In this document: piece after piece, positions 37,202-44,593 of the stretch
How the letters are laid out: each line of letters starts with the position of its first letter
Position numbering within the stretch: the first letter of the stretch is position 1
NCBI RefSeq assembly: GCF_001693275.1
Contig: NZ_CP016477.1
Location: 1,674,001-1,738,000, forward strand
Direction of reading: 5' to 3'
Length of the DNA stretch: 64,000 bases
DNA from: Picosynechococcus sp. PCC 7117
GTDB lineage: Bacteria > Cyanobacteriota > Cyanobacteriia > Cyanobacteriales > MRBY01
Translations under genes and position numbers: made by a program
The notes under the pieces: generated by a model
The model's input: the letters and a program-made list of their open reading frames with translations, nothing else
What the model was told of the DNA's origin: nothing
Databases searched by the model: none

Positions 37202-39670
37202 ATGAAAGTCGGTAAGTTTGCACGCTACAAATCTTTAAAACATCGCGGCTTTACGCTTGTGGAAATTCTTTTGGCGATCGCCATGAGTTCCATTGTGGTA
37301 AGTGCAGCAGGCTATGCCATCGTTTTTGTCAGTAAGAAAAATCAAGTCTCTGAACTACAGTCAGTACGTCGGATTGAACTAAACCGCGCCCTAGACTTTA
37401 TCGCCGATGATGTTCGTGAAGCAAGTAGTGTGAGAGGAAATGAGGATAGTCCCGCTGATACTCGATTACAAATTATCAAAGCAGATAATAGTGTTGTTGA
37501 ATATTACTACGATCCAGTTGCTTCTAGTGATGTTTGGTCAGGGCCCGGAGTGATTCGTAGAAAAGAAGGCGACAGTCCAGCCGAAGTACTGGTAGACGGT
37601 ATTGCTAGCGACATTAGTAGTCTTTCTGGTACTGGCTGTTCAGGTGATGATAATCTTATCGCGATTCCAAATACAGGATTTGTGGTTTGTATCAACAGTG
37701 CTTTCCGGACTGCGGATCTTGCCCTTTATGGTCGCCTTAATGTTGAGGATAAAGCCAGTCTTTCTGAAGAAGACTTTCTAATTGTTGCGACAAAATTTGT
37801 GACCCGAAATGCACCGCCTCCCCAAAGATGCATTATTCCCGATTTAGTTGGGAAAACAAAAACTGAAGCCCAAGATCTATGGGATACTGCTGGTTTTATC
37901 AATAATTTGAATCTCATTGGAACTGATAATGAAATTGCGATCCAAGGGCTTCCTGCCAATAGCGTTCAGGACTGTAGCAGCACAACGATGGACGCAGGTG
38001 ATGACGATGACATTTGCACAGTGCCGAACTATGATAATGGCTCTACAATGATTAGTTCAGCTTACAGCAACTGGAATAGTAGTGATTTTACTGGGAGTTT
38101 TACTGCTAACGGCTTTGAAATCGATTCAAGCACCGATCTAAGCACTATAAACCGAACCATCGAAAGCCAAGCTCTTTCTCCTCAACCCTTTCAAAATAAT
38201 GGAACAGAGGTTATCTGCACTGCTTCTATTCAGGTGACTGAAAAAACCTGCACTGTTCCTAATGTCACTGGTCAATTAAATACTGTGGCCATTGCGAACC
38301 TGACTACTGCAGGTTTCACAAATATCGATCAAGAAGTTCGTCCAGGAACAATTAGCTTTACTGTCGATTATCAGTCGCCTACTGCAGGAGAAAACATATT
38401 CTGTTCTGCTCCGGTTACTATTGGCGAACCAAAATGTACTGTTCCCGAGTTCCGGGGAACAAACTCTGATAATCGTGCAACCCTTTGGAGTAGCGCCCAA
38501 TTTACTGGAAACCTAACCTACACTGGCCCAGCTAATACGAACCTAACTTGGCAGAGTATTGCTCCTGGGACAATTGAATTTTGTGATGCTGATATCGAAG
38601 TTAAGCCTGCTGCAACCTGCACAATTGATCCTGACCTCTTAGTCGGTCGAAATGTGAGCACGGCTCAAAGTAACTGGAGCAGTGCAGGTTTTTATGCTGA
38701 TACTTTTGATTCTACTGAGGTTGCCAGTGGAGCCAATATTGCGGGTTTTGAATTTAGAGATCCTATTTCAGGAGATGTTATGACCGAAACCCTAAATGCT
38801 GATGGTGAATACGAAATAGACTGCGGCACTCTCATCAAAGTGGATGATCAAGTCTGTACTGTACCGATTATGGAGCGTACAGGAGTCGCCGATCCAGCAA
38901 AAATCAGTTTGAGTACAGCCAGAACCAGATGGACAGGTGCTGGTTTTCCTGCAGGAAACCTAATCGAAGAGAAATTCTTAAGTACTACTGATGTAGTAAA
39001 TGCTCAAAGTATTGCGGCTGGGACTGATTTAATCTGTAGCTCATCTGTCACAATTACTGGGACTGGTTGTGTGGTTCCAGATTTAGTGGGCAAAACTGCT
39101 TCGACAGTACAAAGCATTTGGACAGGTGCTGGGTTTACCACAACCCTTGGCTCTTCTCTTACTGGTTGGCACAATGGTAGCACTCTCAATGTTTCTAATA
39201 ACTTGTCTAGTACCAGTTGGAATACTTTTACAACCTTTGGCCAGACACCAACACGAGGAGACCTGAGAGCTTGTACTGCGACAGGCACTGTCTCTAACAA
39301 TGCCCCTACCAATGTAACTGCAAGTCTTACATCAGCTAATGCTAGTAATAATGTAACCGAGTACACCGTTAACATTACCTGGGATTTCTCACTCTCGGCA
39401 GGTCGTTATTATGTCTTTACTTGTGAAAGCAACAACAAAAATCAGACTTGTAATCCTACAGTAAACCGTAGTGACATCGAAAACTCAACCTCAATTGTGC
39501 GCTTTAATGGCAATCCCATCTTTACAGATAAACAGGCAACTCATATCTTCACCACTTCTTCTACGAATAAACAAAGATGTTATGCAGTCGTTGCTAGAAA
39601 TATTAGTGGGGATTCTCTAACGCCTCAAAGTATAGTCACAACAACGCCAAAGTCTTGCATTGTCTACTAG
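37202..39670 (+). CDS. Prepilin fused to seven PASTA-like repeats and an FN3-like end (putative pilus-tip adhesin)
   Basis: The 822-residue protein starts as a type IV prepilin (KHRG then FTLVEILLAIAMSSIVVSAAG, cleavage after residue 16) and has a pilin-like region to about 205. Seven repeats begin at residues 210, 272, 350, 412, 473, 552 and 623. Each opens C-x-(V/I)-P or CTID, carries (G)-x-x-x-x-x-A-x-x-x-W-x-x-A-G-F in the middle and has a second Cys near its end (such as FCSAPVTIG or ICSSSVTI). Some show QS-P-x-A-G as in classical PASTA domains. Residues 700-815 look like a fibronectin-III domain. The disulfide-stabilised stalk suggests a surface adhesin or peptidoglycan/glycan binder; binding partner unknown. 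Two HIP1-poor, AT-rich neighbours flank it. Confidence 0.82.
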   Translation: MKVGKFARYKSLKHRGFTLVEILLAIAMSSIVVSAAGYAIVFVSKKNQVSELQSVRRIELNRALDFIADDVREASSVRGNEDSPADTRLQIIKADNSVVEYYYDPVASSDVWSGPGVIRRKEGDSPAEVLVDGIASDISSLSGTGCSGDDNLIAIPNTGFVVCINSAFRTADLALYGRLNVEDKASLSEEDFLIVATKFVTRNAPPPQRCIIPDLVGKTKTEAQDLWDTAGFINNLNLIGTDNEIAIQGLPANSVQDCSSTTMDAGDDDDICTVPNYDNGSTMISSAYSNWNSSDFTGSFTANGFEIDSSTDLSTINRTIESQALSPQPFQNNGTEVICTASIQVTEKTCTVPNVTGQLNTVAIANLTTAGFTNIDQEVRPGTISFTVDYQSPTAGENIFCSAPVTIGEPKCTVPEFRGTNSDNRATLWSSAQFTGNLTYTGPANTNLTWQSIAPGTIEFCDADIEVKPAATCTIDPDLLVGRNVSTAQSNWSSAGFYADTFDSTEVASGANIAGFEFRDPISGDVMTETLNADGEYEIDCGTLIKVDDQVCTVPIMERTGVADPAKISLSTARTRWTGAGFPAGNLIEEKFLSTTDVVNAQSIAAGTDLICSSSVTITGTGCVVPDLVGKTASTVQSIWTGAGFTTTLGSSLTGWHNGSTLNVSNNLSSTSWNTFTTFGQTPTRGDLRACTATGTVSNNAPTNVTASLTSANASNNVTEYTVNITWDFSLSAGRYYVFTCESNNKNQTCNPTVNRSDIENSTSIVRFNGNPIFTDKQATHIFTTSSTNKQRCYAVVARNISGDSLTPQSIVTTTPKSCIVY

Positions 39671-39687
39671 GTAGTTGATATGTATTT

Positions 39688-39716
39688 GGCTTTAAAATGA
39701 TGTATCCATTAAAGCC
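39688..39716 (+). other. Hairpin after the PASTA-pilin gene
   Basis: GGCTTTAA and TTAAAGCC form an eight-base perfect stem over a 13-base loop, 18 bases past the stop. There is no T-run, so it could be an mRNA-stabilising or weak-terminator structure. Confidence 0.4.
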
Positions 39717-39857
39717 TATAGATGCCACTTGCTCAAAATGAAAATAAAATGATTATTTTTTTGAGAGGCTGAATTAGATTCCCATACCCTATACGAACGA
39801 CTAACAAAATTTGATTGTATGATTGACTTAAGTCAAGTCTAGGGAGTTCATCTGCCA

Positions 39858-40382
39858 ATGAAGATAGCAAACTTTATCAGCAGAAAAAATATAAATCTAA
39901 ATTATGGCTTCACCTTATTTGAATTATTAGCAGGGTTAGTGATTGTTGGAATTCTTGCCGGAATTTCTGTCCCTAGCTTTTTGGCGTTTGTAGAAAGGGG
40001 CAGGGTCAATGAAGCGGCAAATATCTTACGTGGGGTGATTCAAAGTTCCCAGAGAGAAGCAATTAAAAAAAGTACAGACTGTACAATCCAATTGCCAGCC
40101 AAGCAAACCAAAAACCCGACCATTTCTTCGACTTGTTCAATTGATGGCCCTCGTCGTTTAAAGAACGTTGTAATTCAGTATAATCAAACAGATCAAATTT
40201 CGATTGACTATCAGGGACGATTTAACCGAAAGCGAACAATTGTACTTTATAGTGAAAATACAAATTATAAACGTTGTTTAGTCGTTTCAAGTTTTATCGG
40301 TATGACGAGAACCGGGATTTATACAGATCAAGGTCTCAATACAGTCAGTGCCGACTATTGCCAGAAAACAAATGTAGGTTGA
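39858..40382 (+). CDS. Type IV prepilin-like protein (GspH/FimT-like minor pilin)
   Basis: The 174-residue product has the prepilin motif NYG-FTLFELLAGLVIVGILAGISVPSF at about 17-41. GRVNEAANILRGVIQSSQREAIKKS follows, closely resembling the 36548 gene product. C-terminal YKRCLVVSSFIGMTRTGIY repeats a feature of the paralog. The 187-base gap after the PASTA-pilin suggests its own promoter. GGGAG precedes the ATG. Confidence 0.87.
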   Translation: MKIANFISRKNINLNYGFTLFELLAGLVIVGILAGISVPSFLAFVERGRVNEAANILRGVIQSSQREAIKKSTDCTIQLPAKQTKNPTISSTCSIDGPRRLKNVVIQYNQTDQISIDYQGRFNRKRTIVLYSENTNYKRCLVVSSFIGMTRTGIYTDQGLNTVSADYCQKTNVG

Positions 40383-40471
40383 GATACGTGAAAACTGCCA
40401 ATAAAAAAGGCGATCGCCTGACCGCCTCATCACTTTTACAAGGAATTTTTTTAAAACCGAATAAATTTTAA

Positions 40472-40930
40472 CTAGCTTGCTTCAGCATCACCTGGGATCA
40501 ACTGTAAGAAAGCATCAAAATCCGCAAGGGCATTTCTATATTCCGTTGTAGTCGCAGTTGCATTCCGGGCTTGGGCCGCAACATCTAGACGTTCCAAATG
40601 AGCAAAGATTTCATCGATGAGATCCTTGGCTGCTTTTTGGTCATTCGGCAGCAGGGTATTCGCAAGATAGGTCAGATCACGACGTAGGAACCCGAAAGGC
40701 CCGTGAATATAGGTGCGTGTATCTACCCAGTTATCGGCTTGAACAAATTCCCCAAGGGTCTCCATGCCTTCGCGGGCTTCGCTAACAGGCACCATATAGG
40801 TTTGGATTTGGGAAATCCGGTCGGGGGTGTAGGTATCAGGTACTTTGACCGCAGGGCTAGAGCAACTGACGAGAAAAGTGGTGATGACCACTAACAGCAA
40901 GGACAAAACTGACCGCAAACGTAGCATCAT
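40472..40930 (-). CDS. psbQ: CyanoQ (PsbQ-like) lipoprotein
   Basis: CyanoQ is a lumenal lipoprotein that stabilises photosystem II and its oxygen-evolving side. The 152-residue sequence has a lipobox VVITTFLVSC with Cys at 23. A four-helix-bundle body follows, including MVPVSEAREGMETLGEFVQADNWVDTRTYIHGPFGFLRRDL and a helical C-terminus. It starts at ATG 40930 (or 40927). The IS605-type element ends about 70 bases upstream, inside what would be its promoter region. Confidence 0.93.
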   Translation of the reverse strand: MMLRLRSVLSLLLVVITTFLVSCSSPAVKVPDTYTPDRISQIQTYMVPVSEAREGMETLGEFVQADNWVDTRTYIHGPFGFLRRDLTYLANTLLPNDQKAAKDLIDEIFAHLERLDVAAQARNATATTTEYRNALADFDAFLQLIPGDAEAS

Positions 40931-41005
40931 GGTTATGTATTAAAGCTTAATGACGTTATCAGGTTTTCAATTGCCAACATCATCTCACAATTGACGCTCA
41001 TTCAA

Positions 41006-41023
41006 CCAACCTTACGGGTATGG
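41006..41023 (+). repeat. Right-end hairpin of the IS605-type element
   Basis: CCA-ACC pairs with GGT-A-TGG over TTACG, leaving one bulged A. The tnpB stop codon lies just to its left. It mirrors the hairpin at 43513. Confidence 0.55.
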
Positions 41024-41178
41024 ATGGAGATTCTTGATTCACAGACTCTTGCCTAGACAAAGCGAACCTTGCCCCCGACAGACCGTCTCCACAAGCTTTT
41101 TCTTGAACGGTGCGCCCCACCGCTCTTTGTTTAATTACAATCGCACTGGCGATATCCCGTGGCATTAATGCCCCACAA

Positions 41179-41186
41179 CTGACACA
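41179..41186. repeat. Target-site duplication, left copy
   Basis: CTGACACA (plus strand) flanks the IS1-family element here and again at 41967-41974. Eight bases is normal for IS1-family insertions. Confidence 0.9.
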
Positions 41187-41193
41187 GGTAGTA

Positions 41194-41685
41194 CTAAAGG
41201 GGTAATGAGGAATTGTAGTGATGGATGAAATTCCACAATAGTCCAATGTGATTAAATACACACTTGGAGAAGGCTAGACTGCGTCTCACAAACCGTGACA
41301 TCCTTTGCCTCACAGTACAATTAAAGCGCTCAATATAACTGGTTTTACCACTCTGTTTGCTAACCACCCGATGACGCTTTGAAGGGAATACGCCACGGTA
41401 GGCTTCCCACTCATCCGTGTAGAAGACTCCACATTGCCGATATACCCCAGGCAATGACGCCCACAGTGCTTTTGCACTCTCTCGACCACGGCAACCAACG
41501 TGCAGACCAATAATTTCCCGGGTTTGAACGTCAAGGGCCAGCCAGACCCACTGTTTATTGCCTTTGTGGTCAACAAAAGACCAGAGTTCGTCACACTGCA
41601 CCTTTAAAGACCCCTTTTTTTGGGGACAACCTTGGCCCTTCTTGGTACTTGTGCTGCTTTCATATTGACGTAATTTTGCAGCCAT
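41194..41685 (-). CDS. insB: IS1-family InsB' frame (DDE transposase part)
   Basis: The frame supplies the catalytic part of the IS1-type transposase. CDELWSFV holds the first Asp, VFYTDEWEAYRG the second, and ERFNCTVRQRMSRFVRRSLAFSK the Glu. It has no good start of its own and is expected to be made as an InsA-InsB' fusion by -1 frameshifting at the A7 run (41615-41621). The stop lies inside the terminal repeat. Confidence 0.85.
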   Translation of the reverse strand: MAAKLRQYESSTSTKKGQGCPQKKGSLKVQCDELWSFVDHKGNKQWVWLALDVQTREIIGLHVGCRGRESAKALWASLPGVYRQCGVFYTDEWEAYRGVFPSKRHRVVSKQSGKTSYIERFNCTVRQRMSRFVRRSLAFSKCVFNHIGLLWNFIHHYNSSLPL

Positions 41686-41903
41686 TGTTCAGAAACTTGA
41701 ACAGCTCTGGCGATGCCGGCCATCGAAATACGTTCGAAAAGCAGACGGTCAATCAGAGCGCGGGTTTCAGCATCAATGAGTTTATTGGTGGGATGTTCCA
41801 CGAATTGACGACCGCATTGCTTGCAGAGAAAGCGCTGTTTACCGTTGTGGATGTGCCCATTTTTGACTGTATGTTGGGATTGACAGCTGGGACATTGAGG
41901 CAT
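41604..41903 (-). CDS. insA: IS1-family InsA (zinc-finger and helix-turn-helix DNA-binding part)
   Basis: The 99-residue InsA has CPSCQSQHTVKNG and FLCKQCGRQF, a four-Cys zinc ribbon, then a helix-turn-helix (ISMAGIARAVQVSEQWLQNYV). Alone it represses and binds the ends; its C-terminus reaches the slip site and continues in the InsB' frame. It begins at ATG 41903. Confidence 0.88.
   Translation of the reverse strand: MPQCPSCQSQHTVKNGHIHNGKQRFLCKQCGRQFVEHPTNKLIDAETRALIDRLLFERISMAGIARAVQVSEQWLQNYVNMKAAQVPRRAKVVPKKRGL
41615..41621 (-). promoter_or_regulatory. Candidate -1 frameshift slip site between insA and insB'
   Basis: On the reverse strand a run of seven A follows CCCC. InsA reads CCC-AAA-AAA-AGG and stops soon after. 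A -1 shift in the A-run gives AAG-GGG-TCT and joins InsB', the same logic as IS1. Confidence 0.75.
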
Positions 41904-41966
41904 GGGTCGGAGTCAATGACTTCCGTTCTACCTTAACAAAACCGTCATTACCCTTTTAGTACCACC

Positions 41967-41974
41967 CTGACACA
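41967..41974. repeat. Target-site duplication, right copy
   Basis: Second copy of CTGACACA, matching 41179-41186 exactly. Confidence 0.9.
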
Positions 41975-43063
41975 ATTATGCTGACGGTCTGACAGTGCTT
42001 TTTGGTGAACATGGCCACAATCAGGGCATTCCTGAGAGGTTCCACGGGCATCTACTTTGAGGTACCCTTTGCCTCGTTTCCAGCAGACCCAGGGCAAAAT
42101 TACATTGAGGAATTGGCCATGGCCAGCATCAAGCATGTGTTTTCCTAGCATCCCACGGGACAACCCTTTGAGATTCAAGGCTTCCACTGCAATCACATCC
42201 CCCCTATCACATAAGTGATGAGCCACCTTAAAGTGAAAATCCTTGCGGGTATTCTTGATGTGCTCATGCAGCTTTGCTATTTTGCACTGGAGTTTCTTCC
42301 AGTTGCTAGACCCTTTTACTTTTTTTCTGAGTCGTCGTTGCAGCAATTTCAGCTCGCGTTGCAACTCAACAAAAAACCTAGGCCTCTCAACTTGCAACCC
42401 ATCAGAGGCCGACAAGAAATATTCCAGCCCAACATCTACGCCAACTACTGCCCCTGCCAGTGGCGCATCGGGAACGTTTATCTCTGACGTAAAACAGAGC
42501 ATCACATAATAACCCGATGCACGCTTGACCACCCTTGCTTGCTTTACTTGAAAGCCTTCTGGGTAGTCTCGCGATTGTCGAATGCCAATCTTGCCAATAC
42601 TTGGTAGCTTGACCCACCCATCCCCCAAAAGATTCTTCCCTAGCTGAGGGAACATGAATGAATGCATTTGCCCTGGTTTTTTAAACCGTGGGAACCCAAA
42701 ACCCCGCTCTTTTCTGTCTTTGAACGCCTTCTCTAAAGTTTTGAGTACCTGTTGAAGGGCTTGGGCATTGACAGATTTGAGTTCTGGGCTAGATTTCTTT
42801 GCTTTAGTGAGGGATTTAGCTTGAAAGAAATAATTCGGGTAAGGGGCATCCGCTGCCATGATGTACTCGCTATGCAGCGGGCAAGCATTGACAGGGCACT
42901 TTCTTGAAGCGCTCCAATCTTTGCGCTCGCGCAGGGCGTAATTCCATATCTTGCGACAAACATTGAGACTATTTTCTATGGTCTCAATCTGTTGCTTGGT
43001 TGGCTTTAGCTTGTACTCATGGGTCAGTGTTAGCATAGTTATATTTTAGCTTAGTCGCCTAAA

Positions 43064-43477
43064 GTGTCACCCCCCTTAAAACGTCTTTATCACTGTTCTT
43101 ATAACATTCAATTTTATTTGGTCGCTTGCACTAAATATCGTCGCAAATGTATTACCCGCCCGATGCTGGACAGAATGCAAGAGATATTCTCTGCCACCCT
43201 CAGCAAATGGGAGGGAGACTTACTTGAGTTCAATGGGGAAGCTGACCATGTTCACTTATTGATTTCCGTCAATCCCAAAGTTCAGCCTTCCAAGCTGGTT
43301 AATAATCTCAAAACCGTTTCGAGTCGATTACTCCGAAAGGAATTTGGCGATCATTTAAATGCGGTTTATCACGGCAAGCCTATTTTTTGGAGTCGCTCGT
43401 ACTGCCTCATTTCTTGTAGGGGCGCCCCTATTTCTGTCCTCAAGCAATACATTCAGCAACAACCTGAGATTGACTGA
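43064..43477 (+). CDS. tnpA: IS200/IS605-family transposase TnpA (HUH Y1)
   Basis: The 137-residue protein is a complete Y1 transposase: YNIQFYLVACTKYRRKCI start, HUH motif DHVHLL (His 62 and 64) and the catalytic Tyr 129 in VLKQYIQQQ. The GTG at 43064 starts it. It is divergent from tnpB with a 27-base gap, and appears intact. It nicks and rejoins single-stranded DNA at the end hairpins. Confidence 0.9.
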   Translation: MSPPLKRLYHCSYNIQFYLVACTKYRRKCITRPMLDRMQEIFSATLSKWEGDLLEFNGEADHVHLLISVNPKVQPSKLVNNLKTVSSRLLRKEFGDHLNAVYHGKPIFWSRSYCLISCRGAPISVLKQYIQQQPEID

Positions 43478-43512
43478 CTTGCTCCCTCCGGTCGCGCTTC
43501 GCTACACCACCC

Positions 43513-43532
43513 CCTAACCCTTAGGGTATAGG
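43513..43532 (+). repeat. Left-end hairpin of the IS605-type element
   Basis: CCTA-ACCCT pairs with AGGGT-A-TAGG over a single T, leaving a bulged A as in the other end. It lies 36 bases after the tnpA stop. Confidence 0.6.
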
Positions 43533-43617
43533 CGGAGTACTGCGAAGAATTCTGATAGGACTGAGATTAGGTTTTCTGCTGGTGCCATTCATATTTTTTT
43601 ATGGCTCCCCTAGTTTT

Positions 43618-44469
43618 CTAAGCAAGAAATTCACTCAGTACAGGGGCGATCGCCTCTGGGAAATGCTCCTGGGGATAATGTTTCGCTTCGGGCAGGGCTT
43701 CCCAACGGTGGGCGGTTTCTGTTTTGACCCAGTTTTCGATCTGGTCATTGTCTAACCAAGGATCTTGAGTCCCCCAAAGAAACAAGGTCGGCGCAGGCCG
43801 ATTTTTGAGGCGATCGCCCAAGTCTGGCAAAACTTTGGCTAACTCAAAGCGACGCACCGTCGTCATCAGGGCACGACCCACGGCAGAACTGGTTTTGTAG
43901 GGTTTGCGGTAGGTGGCGAGGTCGCTATCACCAATCACGAAGCCACTACCTTTTTCGAGGGTGCGGTCTACCAACAGCGGATCCTGGGTGAGCATCTCCC
44001 CAGCGAGGGGTAAGCCCCACTGCTGCATCACCCAGGGCAGTTTACTCCCCGGCAGGATCGGACTATTGAGAATCACCAGGCGATCGCAAATTTCTGGTTC
44101 GTTGAGGGCAAATAAAACCCCCACATGGCCGAGAAATCCCTGGGTGACAATGTGGCAACGCTCAATTTTTAAAGCAGCGAGAAAATCCTTTAACGCCCCT
44201 TGGAACGCCTCGGCTCGGTAGGAAAATTCCCGACTGCTGGGGTAGCTCGAAAAACCAGATCCAGGCCAATCCGGGGCAATACAGTGAAAATTTGCGGCCC
44301 CTAAACGTTCCAACACACCGCGCCAACCGTAACTGTGGGCGGGCAGTCCATGGAGAAAGAGGATCGGCAGGCGGCCATTGTCTTGTTTTTCGGTCTCGCG
44401 GTAGAACCAAGTGAGGTTGCCGACGGTAATTTTTTCTGTGGCGATCGCCATGGTTTGATTAGCCCCCAT
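43618..44469 (-). CDS. Alpha/beta hydrolase (haloalkane-dehalogenase/epoxide-hydrolase-like)
   Basis: The 283-residue protein has HGLPAHSYGWR for the oxyanion hole. The nucleophile region VTQGFLGHVGVLFA shows no Ser or Asp in the usual place; the reading has Gly-Phe there, which is odd. GTQDPWLDND and a His in EAKHYPQEHFPE complete the pattern. The weakened nucleophile could mean a non-classical or inactive member; the substrate is unknown. Starts at ATG 44469 or 44451. It faces mraY divergently. Confidence 0.8.
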   Translation of the reverse strand: MGANQTMAIATEKITVGNLTWFYRETEKQDNGRLPILFLHGLPAHSYGWRGVLERLGAANFHCIAPDWPGSGFSSYPSSREFSYRAEAFQGALKDFLAALKIERCHIVTQGFLGHVGVLFALNEPEICDRLVILNSPILPGSKLPWVMQQWGLPLAGEMLTQDPLLVDRTLEKGSGFVIGDSDLATYRKPYKTSSAVGRALMTTVRRFELAKVLPDLGDRLKNRPAPTLFLWGTQDPWLDNDQIENWVKTETAHRWEALPEAKHYPQEHFPEAIAPVLSEFLA

Positions 44470-44593
44470 AACAGTTAAATGAAATTTTCACTGTGGCATA
44501 CTCCTCGACCAAAACAAAGTCCCCTGGGTGAGGCGAGATAGAGCCAGGGAGATGCTATCTTTTTGGGGAGTTTGATCAACGCCAAATAACCCC

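Larger units (their letters stand above)
41187..41966 (-). mobile_element. Complete IS1-family insertion sequence, 780 bp
   Basis: The element has 24-bp terminal inverted repeats (41187-41210 and 41943-41966; 21 of 24 positions match; both outer ends read GGT(A/G)GTACT inward). An 8-bp duplication of CTGACACA flanks it. Inside are insA- and insB'-type frames overlapping around an A7 slip site, and the length is close to the 768 bp of IS1. It sits in the zinc-finger coding part of tnpB. No internal stops or deletions were seen, so it may be active. Confidence 0.92.
40998..43036 (-). pseudogene. tnpB: tnpB (IS605-family RNA-guided nuclease) split by an IS1-family element
   Basis: The 5' part (43036 to 41975) has the helix-turn-helix and beta-barrel start, the RuvC Asp in VVGVDVGLEYFL (residue 201), the Glu in AVEALNLKGLS (residue 285) and half of the zinc finger (CPDCG...HNC). 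The 3' part (41178 to 40998) continues VSCGALMPRDIASAIVIKQRAVG with the third catalytic Asp. The IS1-family element lies between them, so the read protein ends HNCVRVVLKG without that Asp and is predicted inactive. Restoring one target copy would rebuild one frame. TnpB normally uses a guide RNA from the element's end. Confidence 0.9.
40998..43540. mobile_element. IS605-type (IS200/IS605 family) element, interrupted by an IS1-family insertion
   Basis: tnpA (43064-43477, plus) and tnpB (43036 down to 40998, minus) diverge, the IS605 arrangement. Hairpins with a bulged A on the same side lie at both ends (41006-41023 and 43513-43532), as these single-strand transposons require. The outer limits are approximate because these elements make no target duplication. 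Removing the 780-bp insert leaves about 1.76 kb, a normal size. The inner tnpB is dead as read, so the element could move only if TnpA alone suffices. Confidence 0.8.
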
